A stretch of 64,000 nucleotides of DNA from Betaproteobacteria bacterium (GTDB taxonomy: Bacteria; Bdellovibrionota_B; Oligoflexia; Silvanigrellales; Silvanigrellaceae), in assembly GCA_016868315.1 (NCBI GenBank), contig VGHE01000009.1, forward strand, positions 1 to 64,000, given 5' to 3'. The notes under the pieces were generated by a model. It was not told the origin of the DNA. It saw only the letters and a program-made list of their open reading frames with translations, and ran no database searches. Position numbers and translations under genes: made by a program. Below, one piece after another: positions 31,880 through 39,959 of the stretch (position 1 is the first letter of the stretch; each line of letters starts with the position of its first letter).

Positions 31880-34804
31880 TTAATAATTACTCAGTAATTT
31901 CCGGATTGTAAAAAAGGACAACAACACTCTATCCCTGCCGCGGTTTTCATACCGTTTGGGGATGTCCTGCTCCAATTTTAGGTAAGACGAGGGATCTTCA
32001 GACCATTGTGCGGCAAATTCCGCTCCTAACTCTAATAATCGGGAATGATGAGCGATTTCACGTAAGCTCTTAAGCATCAATGCTCTCGCCTCTGCGATTT
32101 TGCGCTTCTGCATAAGAACCCAGATTCTGTCGGCCATCACAAATCCCATTTCGTGAGGTGTGCTGGCGAGCTGTTCTGTGACTTTACTGCTTGCCTCGAC
32201 CCCCGCAACATAGCCTAACAGCCGGTAACCACGCCCCAGCATGATCCAATATTGAATCTCCTGCTTGAGCTCAGGAAAGCGCTTGCGTGCGTCCTCGAGA
32301 GCGAGAACGACCGTCTTCATGAGCTCTTTGTCGTTCAGACCCGAAGCAACCTTCACCCCAAGGAAAAGCCATTCTACATAAAGGAAGGGGAACTCTCGCA
32401 AACGCTGTGTTGCATACAAGAAGCGCTTGCCCTGAATCTCTTTGTTAAGTTCCTCTGCTTTTGGATCGACGTTCTCAAAAACCAATCCAATCTGCTCAGA
32501 GATCATCGCAGCAGCACCTTGATAGTCTCCCGCCTGTGCAGCCAGGTGCCCCTCAATGATTCTGGCAAGCGGGGAAAAGCTTTTTTCACCGAAGAGAGGG
32601 GCAAGGCGCGCACGCGTCTGACGAGGTTCATTCATGTTTGCTTGGGCTATAACGTGAAAGACCCAGGCCATTAAACTGAATTCGGAATCTGTTTCTGGCT
32701 CCTCGCCCTGAACCATCAGCACCGGCAGCTCGTAGTAGCGGAGCAACAGATTCAAAAGCGACGGAAGCATATACGAACCAATATCAATTCCGAATTGGCC
32801 AGGCGCCAGGCGCATCTCAAAAGTCTTTTTGCGATTCCCAGTCAGGGTCTTAAGGTATTCAATTCTGAGTTTGTGCGGCACTGACATCAGTATCTTTGCA
32901 AAATGCCCAGACAACTGCAGGTTCCATTCAGAGGTCATGAACGGACCTTTGTCGATCATTTCATCTGTAAATTGAGTGAAACTTTCCAAAGTCGGATTTG
33001 AAAGTTGATTGCTTATCTCGAGCAAATTGACCCATTCACGCCACTCTGCAAGCTTTTCTGTGAGGCGCGGACGCAACAGGTCTATCGTTTCCCTCAGTTC
33101 CTGCGTGTTGCCTGACAACAGCATGCCGCGCGCAGCATGCAGACAAATCTCGACGTCACTCGTTTTGGCAGGATCGGAACAAGCCTGACTAAAAAGAATT
33201 GTTGCCTTGCTCAGTGCACCGACCTGTAAATAGTAACGAGCAGTTATTTCGCGGATGGCGTTCTTTTCGATGGGGTCTGTCGCAGCGTAAGTCTCTGGGA
33301 GCTGCCGGAGTAGATTTTGAACGCGGCGCGGCTGCACGCGATCGAGCGCTATGCTTGCATCAAAAAGTGGAGTCAGTGCTTTAACGTCCATTGCATAGCG
33401 ACTTGTTGGGCGCGTGAGTGCGAAATAGGTCTCTGACTTTTTCTCTTCAGCAGATTTTTGGGCAGGCGCATCAGCGTCTTTGCGGTCGAGTTCATCGGCT
33501 GCTTCAGCCTCCGCGGCTTCCATCTCTTTATCTTCATCCGCGCTCTGCAACGCTTTGGCCGATTTTGTATTTGCGGCAGAGGATGTCGCTGAAGGGGTGA
33601 TATTGTCCGGCTGTTTTGGAGCAACACTTTCGGCTGCTGTAATATTCTTCTCAGTGACCCGTCCGAACTGCTTGAGTCCAACCAAAGTCACACCAATCAC
33701 AACCGAGGCAACCAGGGTTCCAAGAACGATGCGCGCGTCTTTAGGTAACTGACGAAAAGACAGACGCGCCGGGTTCGTATTTGTGGGGCTAGCGACTTGA
33801 GACTGCGGCTGCTCCGCGCCTCCACCTTTAGGCTCGCCCTGTGCAGCTTTTGCGGCCGGAGACGCCTTCTTCCCGCCACCTGCTGGCTTGTCTTTCGCAG
33901 CCGCATCCTGAGCCTTCGCAGTACCACCTACTTTTGTCTTTTCTGACGTACCGACCTTCGTTGTTTCTGAATTATTTGTTGCTTTTTTGGGCTCAGGCTT
34001 TGCAATTGTTGCCGAACCTTGAGCCAGCAGATCGGAAACCCGTGGGGATTCCGGCTGCTCAATTTGGCTCTGCACAGCCAAAGGTCGAACCGCTGTCGCA
34101 ATAGTTGCCTCAAGTCCAGTGTTCGACGGAGGATTCGGGAAGGCTTCTGTCCGTTGCGCGGCCGCAAGTTCAATTTCAGTTTTCGTCTCGGGCAATATTA
34201 TTGTTTTGTCGGCATCGGAGCTGGCTCCATAGACCACCGTCTCGCCCAGTGCGGGCTGCAGGTCGGCCGAACTTGCGGCAACCTGCGCTCCTTTGAGCAC
34301 CTCCGCTACGAACATATCTTGAACGGCTGCACTTCCCCCACCCATCGATTCTGGCAGGGGCTCATCTACCATAACGAGAGCATCCAAGCCCTCGGGGACT
34401 GCAACCGGTGCGACCAGCGCACTCTCCTGCGCCGCTGAGTCACTCAAACTCACGCCATGATCATATTGCTGCGATCTGAAATCACCTGGATTTCCAACCT
34501 CGAGAGCGGGCAGCTCAAAGACGCCATCAAACTGCTCTGCCGACGTATCAGGTTGCCTTGTGCTCTGCTGAGATACTTGTGTTGAATCGGGGATCGGGTG
34601 ATTTTCTGGAGCCCCTGGAGTCGCCCTTGGAGCAGAAGGGTCAGAGGCGGGCGCTTCGCTAAAATCGAGTTCGAAGCTCGCGTCTTGAGAGTCCTGTGGG
34701 CTTGCGGAACCATTGCTTGCGCCTGCTCCCGGTTGTCCCACACCTTTGTCGGGGGGATCGGGCAGACGCCACGCCTGGTTGTTTTTGTTCCACATCAAAC
34801 TCAT
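31880..34804 (-). CDS. large single-pass membrane protein: disordered N-terminus plus helical repeat C-terminus
   Basis: About 974 residues. The first ~350 are Pro/Ala/Ser/Gln/Lys-rich and look disordered and cytoplasmic. One membrane helix (VLGTLVASVVIGVTLVGLKQF) lies near residue 365. Then an acidic/Ala-rich spacer (DEDKEMEAAEAEAADELDRKD) and ~500 residues of amphipathic helices resembling TPR or a similar solenoid, presumably periplasmic. The start is ATG 34804 (or ATG 34795); the ribosome-binding site is weak, and the track start at 34822 is a TTG. It lies 72 bp after tgt on the same strand. No enzymatic motif is seen; the architecture suits a scaffold linking cytoplasm and envelope (inference). 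Confidence 0.75.
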   Translation of the reverse strand: MSLMWNKNNQAWRLPDPPDKGVGQPGAGASNGSASPQDSQDASFELDFSEAPASDPSAPRATPGAPENHPIPDSTQVSQQSTRQPDTSAEQFDGVFELPALEVGNPGDFRSQQYDHGVSLSDSAAQESALVAPVAVPEGLDALVMVDEPLPESMGGGSAAVQDMFVAEVLKGAQVAASSADLQPALGETVVYGASSDADKTIILPETKTEIELAAAQRTEAFPNPPSNTGLEATIATAVRPLAVQSQIEQPESPRVSDLLAQGSATIAKPEPKKATNNSETTKVGTSEKTKVGGTAKAQDAAAKDKPAGGGKKASPAAKAAQGEPKGGGAEQPQSQVASPTNTNPARLSFRQLPKDARIVLGTLVASVVIGVTLVGLKQFGRVTEKNITAAESVAPKQPDNITPSATSSAANTKSAKALQSADEDKEMEAAEAEAADELDRKDADAPAQKSAEEKKSETYFALTRPTSRYAMDVKALTPLFDASIALDRVQPRRVQNLLRQLPETYAATDPIEKNAIREITARYYLQVGALSKATILFSQACSDPAKTSDVEICLHAARGMLLSGNTQELRETIDLLRPRLTEKLAEWREWVNLLEISNQLSNPTLESFTQFTDEMIDKGPFMTSEWNLQLSGHFAKILMSVPHKLRIEYLKTLTGNRKKTFEMRLAPGQFGIDIGSYMLPSLLNLLLRYYELPVLMVQGEEPETDSEFSLMAWVFHVIAQANMNEPRQTRARLAPLFGEKSFSPLARIIEGHLAAQAGDYQGAAAMISEQIGLVFENVDPKAEELNKEIQGKRFLYATQRLREFPFLYVEWLFLGVKVASGLNDKELMKTVVLALEDARKRFPELKQEIQYWIMLGRGYRLLGYVAGVEASSKVTEQLASTPHEMGFVMADRIWVLMQKRKIAEARALMLKSLREIAHHSRLLELGAEFAAQWSEDPSSYLKLEQDIPKRYENRGRDRVLLSFFTIRKLLSNY

Positions 34805-34876
34805 TCCGAAGGTGACCCTCAATCACATTTGCTCATGGGGGGATCGGAAGATCTTTTAAGAACAGTCGGGAAATAT

Positions 34877-36166
34877 TTACCGCGTCGCTCGTCCAACGTA
34901 CATGCGCCGCACCTCGAGCAACTGCTCTGCAGGGGATTCGCTTTCCAAAGCGACGCGCAGTTCGGCCATGAAGTCGTGCAAAAATTGCAGGCTATGGAGA
35001 GTCAGCAATCGATAAACACTCAACTCTTGAGCTACGAACAAGTGGCGCAAATAGGCTCTTGAGTAGGTTCGACAGGTCGGGCACCGGCACTGAGGGTCGA
35101 GCGGAGTGTCTCCGAAGCGATGAACTGCATTTTTGATATGAATTTTCCCTGTAGGATCCGCGTTCGTTCTCACAAAAACAGAACCATTGCGGGCATTGCG
35201 TGTCGGCAACACGCAATCGAACATATCAATTCCTAAAAGCACGCCATCGAACAGGTCATCGGGTGTTCCAACACCCATAAGATAGCGAGGCTTATCATGA
35301 GGTAGAAACGCGGTTGTGCCCGCGAGCACACGGCGGAGCTCTTCCTTGGGCTCACCCACGGAGAGACCACCTACCGCATACCCTTCAAAGCCGATATCAA
35401 CCAACTGGCGCGCACTCAGCACGCGCAGATCAGTGTGCATTCCACCCTGAACAATTCCGAATTGTGCACGGGTTTTCTCAGTGCGAGCGGCACGTGCGCG
35501 TTTAGCCCAGCGCATCGAACGCTCCATGCTGAGTCGTGCCACGTCATGTTCCGCCGGATAGGGAGTGCACTCATCGAGAACCATTTGAATGTCGGAATCG
35601 ATGGTGTCTTGAATCTGGACAGCATTTTCTGGAGTCAGAGTGATCTTTGAGCCATTAATGTGGTTCGCAAAAGTAACACCGTCTTCGGTCAGTTTGCGGA
35701 TCTTCGCAAGACTCATCACCTGAAATCCGCCACTGTCTGTGAGCAGCACGCCTGGCCAACGCATGAATCCATGCAAACCAGAGAAGGAGCTGAGCACTTC
35801 AAGCCCCGGTCTTAAGTAAAGGTGATAGGTATTTCCAAGAATCAGCGAAAATCCAATCGACGATACATCAGCGGACTCGAGGCTCTTGACAGCACCGGCA
35901 GTGCCAACGGGCATGAACGTCGGGGTTTCCACAACCACATCACCAAAAGTCATTTGCCCACGTCGCGGACCAACGGCAGAAAAAAGAATATTGTCAGCTT
36001 CTGAGATGACTTGACGAGAATGCAGATAGTCCTGTTCACTTTTCAACCACGAACCGCGCATCACAGGCGAATCAAAACGTTCCAGCTGCGTTCCAGCCAG
36101 CTGTTCGAACGAATGGCTCTTCTTGAGAGTGAAAGACATTTTCTTACGGCTAGGCAAATTCATCAT
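34877..36166 (-). CDS. tgt: queuine tRNA-ribosyltransferase with N-terminal extension
   Basis: Exchanges guanine-34 in GUN anticodons for preQ1 in queuosine synthesis. Motifs are TPTFMPVGTAGAVK, LILGNTYHLYLRPG, LLTDSGGFQVMSL (catalytic Asp region), FDCVLPTRNARNG (second Asp and tRNA-binding loop) and the zinc site CRCPTCRTYSRAYLRHLF. At 429 residues it is ~50 longer than typical bacterial Tgt; the extra sequence is at the N-terminus before VGPRRGQM. The ATG overlaps the queA stop (ATGA), so both steps of Q34 formation are coupled. A second in-frame Met (MSFTLKK) follows nine codons later. Confidence 0.95.
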   Translation of the reverse strand: MMNLPSRKKMSFTLKKSHSFEQLAGTQLERFDSPVMRGSWLKSEQDYLHSRQVISEADNILFSAVGPRRGQMTFGDVVVETPTFMPVGTAGAVKSLESADVSSIGFSLILGNTYHLYLRPGLEVLSSFSGLHGFMRWPGVLLTDSGGFQVMSLAKIRKLTEDGVTFANHINGSKITLTPENAVQIQDTIDSDIQMVLDECTPYPAEHDVARLSMERSMRWAKRARAARTEKTRAQFGIVQGGMHTDLRVLSARQLVDIGFEGYAVGGLSVGEPKEELRRVLAGTTAFLPHDKPRYLMGVGTPDDLFDGVLLGIDMFDCVLPTRNARNGSVFVRTNADPTGKIHIKNAVHRFGDTPLDPQCRCPTCRTYSRAYLRHLFVAQELSVYRLLTLHSLQFLHDFMAELRVALESESPAEQLLEVRRMYVGRATR

Positions 36167-37356
36167 TTTTTTTCCGGGAAAAGAAGAAGACTTGAATCTC
36201 CGTAACTAAATAACCTGTAGCTTTCAGAGATTGCATGGCGATAGAGCTCGCTCCACTGTTCGAAGCCAATCAGTGCAGCAACAAGCATCACAAGTGTGCT
36301 CTCGGGTTGATGAAAGTTGGTGATGATGCCGTCACAGCAGAGCGGTGCGTAGAAAGATTCTCTGGATTGCGGTTTCACAAAAAGATTTGTTTCGTGCCAG
36401 ACCCCTGCTGCGGCATTGAGTTTGGGAACGATGCTGGAGCGAATCTCTCCCCAGCGCTTTTTGAATGGTTCGCGCTCTGCGTTGCTTGCTTTGGGTAGTT
36501 CTACGCCAATAACTCTCAACAGAACCGATTCCAGACAACGGAAGGATGTTGTGCCCACACAAATCACTGGGCAACCGGCATCGAGATGCTCAACAACAAG
36601 ATCCATTGTGTTTTGAGGAATCACACACAGCTCGGAGTGCATGTTGTGTTCGTCGAGTGTCTGCGCGGTTACTGGCTGAAATGTCCCCAGCCCCACATGC
36701 AGAGTCACCGGCGCCATACGGATCACCATATGTGCGCACTCAGCAAGAACTGCGGGCGTGAAATGAAGACCAGCAGTTGGAGCTGCGGCACTGCCAAGAT
36801 CCCGCGCATAGACCGTCTGATAGCGCATGCGATCAAGCGCATGGAGCGCAGGGTCAGTCACCTTCTGAGGATCGCGCTCAATATAGGGAGGCAGAGGCAT
36901 TTCCCCGTGAGACATAAGAAATTCCGACAGCGGTATCCCAGAGACATTTTTTACACGTGGGGGGTCGATACTTTGAATCTCGAAGGCTGGCTTTTTACCC
37001 TCTTCGGTAAACAATACCTCGCCCACCTTCATTTTTTTCTGGGGGCGCAGCAAACAGGAAATATCCTCTTCGGTTTTGGTAGAGAGTACGAACACTTCAG
37101 CACGACCACCTGAATTCCTGATGCAGCGCAGACGCGCCGGAAAAACCTTCGAGTCGTTCACCAAAAGCAAAATCGACGGAAACTGCGCCACTGGAAAAGC
37201 TTCGCGCAAAACCTGAGGCAATTCTGAGAAAGTGCGATCATGATGCAAGCCACGCACGCCATCCCAGTAGAGTAGACGTGCGGCATCGCGTTCAGGAAGA
37301 GGAGCCTGCGCTACAAGCTTCTCCGGATAGTCGAAATGGAAATCTTTGGTCTTCAT
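36163..37356 (-). CDS. queA: tRNA preQ1(34) S-adenosylmethionine ribosyltransferase-isomerase
   Basis: Transfers the ribosyl part of SAM to preQ1 in tRNA to form epoxyqueuosine. The 397-residue protein shows FDYPEKLVAQAPLPERDAAR at the start, LLLVNDSKVFPARL, PLPPYIERDPQK, YQTVYA, AAPTAGLHFTP and HVGLGTFQPV, all QueA hallmarks. Some members are ~340-355 residues; the extra length here lies mostly in loops in the C-terminal third. It overlaps alr upstream and tgt downstream by 4 bp each, so alr-queA-tgt is one coupled operon. Confidence 0.95.
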   Translation of the reverse strand: MKTKDFHFDYPEKLVAQAPLPERDAARLLYWDGVRGLHHDRTFSELPQVLREAFPVAQFPSILLLVNDSKVFPARLRCIRNSGGRAEVFVLSTKTEEDISCLLRPQKKMKVGEVLFTEEGKKPAFEIQSIDPPRVKNVSGIPLSEFLMSHGEMPLPPYIERDPQKVTDPALHALDRMRYQTVYARDLGSAAAPTAGLHFTPAVLAECAHMVIRMAPVTLHVGLGTFQPVTAQTLDEHNMHSELCVIPQNTMDLVVEHLDAGCPVICVGTTSFRCLESVLLRVIGVELPKASNAEREPFKKRWGEIRSSIVPKLNAAAGVWHETNLFVKPQSRESFYAPLCCDGIITNFHQPESTLVMLVAALIGFEQWSELYRHAISESYRLFSYGDSSLLLFPEKK

Positions 37357-38549
37357 TGATCGATGACAATTCTTCGCAGATGCGATCCTATGCGGGTGAC
37401 TATCTCGTAGTGGATGGTTTGTGCCCAGCCAGCAACCATCTCTGCGCTCACCGTTTCACCAGAATCGCTGCCCAAGAGGGTGGCCACTACCTGGCCTTCA
37501 TCACCCGTCACGCCGGTCACGTCAACCACGATGTGATTCATCATAACCCGTCCCAGAACCGGGGCGCGGTGCCCATTGACAAGAACATGCGCTCGCCCCG
37601 AAAGAATTCTGGGGTATCCATCGTAGTAACCAATAGGCAACACCGCAATTCGGGTTTCGCGCTCACAGCGAAAAGTACAGCCGTAGCCCACATATGCGCC
37701 TGCCGCGAGTTTCTTCACGATTTGCGAGCGACATCGCCAACTCAACACCGGCTGCAATTTAGGTAAGTTGGGGAGTACGATTTTGGCTGAGAGTCTTGTT
37801 TCCGTCGAGGGCCACAAACCATATAGACTTATGCCGACCCGCACAAAATCGCATTGTGACTGAGGGAGAACCAGGGTTGCTGCACTCGCGGCAATATGCC
37901 TTTCAAAATCTGCAGAATTCTTCCCGAGAAGCGCACTTAAAGAAGTCACTCCTGCGTCAAATTGCTTAAGCTGCTGGAGCGCATATTGCTGCTCAGTTAC
38001 ATCTTCGGTGTTGGCAAAATGGGAGAGAACCCCTTTTACTTCGAACGGACACTCGGGAGCATTTAGAAACGCAAGCTTTGTCCGCATTTCAGAAGGAAAA
38101 AAACCCTCTCTTGAGAGTCCGGTTTCTACATGCACATGCGCTTGCGCGCGCAATCCTCGCGCCTGAAGTGCAGCAACAGCGGCAACAGCGTTGTCGTCGC
38201 CGAGTGTGACTTCGACACCCTCTTCCGCAAGCTGAACAAACTCTTCGGGAGAGGTTGCGCCGATAACAAGAAGCCGCCGCCGTGGCCACTGCCTCGATTC
38301 TTCATATTTGCGAACCAAAAGAGCATCCCTGGGGGAGATCAGATGAATGATATCAACGAGAGGATGCACGACCGTGAGGGTTTCCAGGAGTCCGTGGCCG
38401 TAGGCATTTGCCTTAAGGACAATCCCAAGCTTGCGCTCGCCATGATTTGTGTCTCCCTGACCCAACACACCGCGAAACGCGGCAAGATTTGCACGCAACG
38501 CGGAACCGTCAATTTCAATCCATGAAGACTCGGCCGAGGCCTCCAGCAT
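37353..38549 (-). CDS. alr: alanine racemase
   Basis: PLP enzyme supplying D-alanine for peptidoglycan. The 398-residue protein has the PLP-lysine motif VLKANAYGHG (Lys46), a central HVETGLSREGF, and the second-domain catalytic tyrosine in YVGYGCTFRCER, followed by VLPIGYYDGYPR. Length and order match Alr/DadX; the biosynthetic name is preferred because no D-amino-acid dehydrogenase is near. GGAGGGAG lies before ATG 38549. It leads the alr-queA-tgt operon. Confidence 0.95.
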   Translation of the reverse strand: MLEASAESSWIEIDGSALRANLAAFRGVLGQGDTNHGERKLGIVLKANAYGHGLLETLTVVHPLVDIIHLISPRDALLVRKYEESRQWPRRRLLVIGATSPEEFVQLAEEGVEVTLGDDNAVAAVAALQARGLRAQAHVHVETGLSREGFFPSEMRTKLAFLNAPECPFEVKGVLSHFANTEDVTEQQYALQQLKQFDAGVTSLSALLGKNSADFERHIAASAATLVLPQSQCDFVRVGISLYGLWPSTETRLSAKIVLPNLPKLQPVLSWRCRSQIVKKLAAGAYVGYGCTFRCERETRIAVLPIGYYDGYPRILSGRAHVLVNGHRAPVLGRVMMNHIVVDVTGVTGDEGQVVATLLGSDSGETVSAEMVAGWAQTIHYEIVTRIGSHLRRIVIDQ

Positions 38550-38640
38550 TGTCTCCCTCCATCAACTCAGCGAACTTCTCTGCCCTGCAACGCCACGCAG
38601 GCTGCTGCAAGTGTGCCAGAAATTTCCGACGCCTGGGCGA

Positions 38641-38669
38641 ATTTCTTCCTTTTTGCAAATGTGAGTCAA
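38641..38669 (-). promoter_or_regulatory. candidate promoter for alr-queA-tgt
   Basis: On the minus strand TTGACT (38669-38664) is followed after 17 bp by AGAAAT (38646-38641), giving a leader of about 85 nt. The -35 is strong, the -10 weak. Confidence 0.3.
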
Positions 38670-38685
38670 AGAGACGCCAGCCCCC

Positions 38686-38714
38686 TTGGGATGCTACCCC
38701 ACTTCCACTAAACT
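38686..38714 (+). promoter_or_regulatory. candidate promoter for the GspC-like gene
   Basis: TTGGGA (38686-38691), a 17-bp spacer and TAAACT (38709-38714) precede the ATG at 38767 by about 50 bp. Each hexamer matches the sigma70 consensus at 4 of 6 positions. Confidence 0.35.
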
Positions 38715-38766
38715 GACTTGTGCACGCACGTGAAGCTCAGTCTGCGAGAGGGAGAAACGGCAAACG

Positions 38767-39489
38767 ATGACGCCTGAACGCGCCATATTAGCAACAAACT
38801 CCGCTTGTCCGAAGCGTGCAGTGGTGCTTTTAAGCGCACTTTTTGCCCTCGTTTGGCTCCCTGCGACTTTTGCCGAAAGTAAATCGAAAAAACTTCAACT
38901 CGTGGGCGCAATCGTGAGCGCACGTGGTGGTGTTGCTTTGGTCAAAAACCGAGACAACAACGAGATCAAAGCTTTTAAAACAGGTGATTCGGTTTTTAGC
39001 ATAGGCACGCTGCTCAGTGTTGACCGTCAACAGATCATTCTAGTCGACAACGACGGCCAAATGACCATGGTTTCAAACAAGCTGGGCGGTATTACCAGCC
39101 GCACGCAACCCAAAGTCATCGTTTCAAACGAAGACAAGCACATCGAAGATGGCTTCTCGCGTATTGGAACCAAAATTGAAGTCGATACGCGTTACCGAGA
39201 TCGCATGATTCGCGAAGAGCTCCCAAGCATTTTGATGCAGGCATCGAGCGAACCGGTTGTGGTTAACGGCGAAATCACAGGTTTCCGCATTTTCCAGTTT
39301 GACCAGAATTCCATATTCCACAAACTCGGCTTAAAAGACGGCGATATTGTTAGGGAAATAAACGGAATACCGCTCACTGATGTAACCAAAACCATTCGCT
39401 TTCTCAACGGATTGCGCGAAGAGAGCCAGCTTCAGGTCAACGTTCTGCGTAATGGAGCGCCTGTTTCTCTCGAGCTCAACGTCCGGTAA
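38767..39489 (+). CDS. GspC-like type II secretion protein with PDZ domain
   Basis: The 240-residue protein has an N-terminal hydrophobic segment (~18-36), a small beta HR-like domain (LVGAIVSARGGVALVKNRDNNE, ~43-100) and a C-terminal PDZ domain (~165-240) with the GspC-type wording GFRIFQFDQNSIFHKLGLKDGDIVREING. GspC links the inner-membrane platform of the type II secretion system to the GspD secretin. No other gsp gene is adjacent, so it is either an orphan component or a GspC-like adaptor. It stands alone between the alr operon and rpmF. Confidence 0.8.
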   Translation: MTPERAILATNSACPKRAVVLLSALFALVWLPATFAESKSKKLQLVGAIVSARGGVALVKNRDNNEIKAFKTGDSVFSIGTLLSVDRQQIILVDNDGQMTMVSNKLGGITSRTQPKVIVSNEDKHIEDGFSRIGTKIEVDTRYRDRMIREELPSILMQASSEPVVVNGEITGFRIFQFDQNSIFHKLGLKDGDIVREINGIPLTDVTKTIRFLNGLREESQLQVNVLRNGAPVSLELNVR

Positions 39490-39519
39490 TTATTGGTTGC
39501 AAAGCCAGCAATGAAGTGG

Positions 39520-39548
39520 TTGACACTCCCCTTCTCTTCGTCTATCAC
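39520..39548 (+). promoter_or_regulatory. sigma70-type promoter for rpmF
   Basis: TTGACA (39520-39525, perfect -35), a 17-bp spacer and TATCAC (39543-39548, 4/6) predict a start near 39556 and a leader of about 90 nt. The leader contains a GGGCG...CGCCC pairing (~39569-39621) that may fold ahead of the ribosome-binding site. Confidence 0.65.
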
Positions 39549-39646
39549 CCGTGAGCTCAGCTAATGTCAGGGCGCGTCGGCGAGTCGCAACTCCTCCGGT
39601 TTAGTCCGGGCAAGACGCCCCCCATATTTGAATTCGAGGTTGTATC

Positions 39647-39853
39647 ATGGCAGTGCCAAAGAAACGTGTTTCTAAGTCCATTCGCAACATGCGCCGCGCT
39701 CACGACGCACTCACAGCTCTGAACTTGTCGAAGTGCTCGAACTGCGGCGCGCCTCGCCTTCCGCATTCCGTTTGCGAAAGCTGCGGATTCTACAAAGGCC
39801 GTTTCGTGGCTCAGCGCTATTTGAAAACCGACCTGGTCGCAGCTCTCCGCTAA
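39647..39853 (+). CDS. rpmF: 50S ribosomal protein L32, zinc-binding form
   Basis: Large-subunit ribosomal protein. The 68-residue sequence starts [11 protein letters not shown] and contains a zinc ribbon, CSNCG...CESCG, so it is the C+ (zinc-containing) form. GAGG lies 7 nt before the ATG. Flanked by a good promoter and a strong terminator, it is a monocistronic unit. The usual neighbours yceD, plsX and fabH are not here. Confidence 0.97.
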   Translation: MAVPKKRVSKSIRNMRRAHDALTALNLSKCSNCGAPRLPHSVCESCGFYKGRFVAQRYLKTDLVAALR

Positions 39854-39879
39854 GCGGACATCCTGACGAACCTATCAAG

Positions 39880-39907
39880 AGCTCGGTCATTGCTGACCGA
39901 GCTTTTT
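39880..39907 (+). terminator. strong intrinsic terminator after rpmF
   Basis: AGCTCGGTCA and TGACCGAGCT form a perfect 10-bp stem with a TTGC loop, followed by TTTTT, 27 bp after the rpmF stop. Confidence 0.92.
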
Positions 39908-39935
39908 GTGTTTGAATCGTCCCGAAAGCCATAAT
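39906..39935 (+). promoter_or_regulatory. candidate promoter for the cysteine desulfurase gene
   Basis: CATAAT (39930-39935, 5/6 match to -10) is preceded after 18 bp by TTGTGT (39906-39911), which overlaps the T-run of the rpmF terminator. The start ATG at 39960 follows about 18 nt after the predicted transcription start. Confidence 0.4.
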
Positions 39936-39959
39936 TCCAGCCGAACGGAGCAGCATGCC

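Noticed and set aside
31885-31899. AATTAC-TCA-GTAATT palindrome at the end of the 974-residue gene
   Set aside because: It overlaps the coding end, is AT-only and short, and the following T-run belongs to the other strand orientation; too weak to call a terminator.
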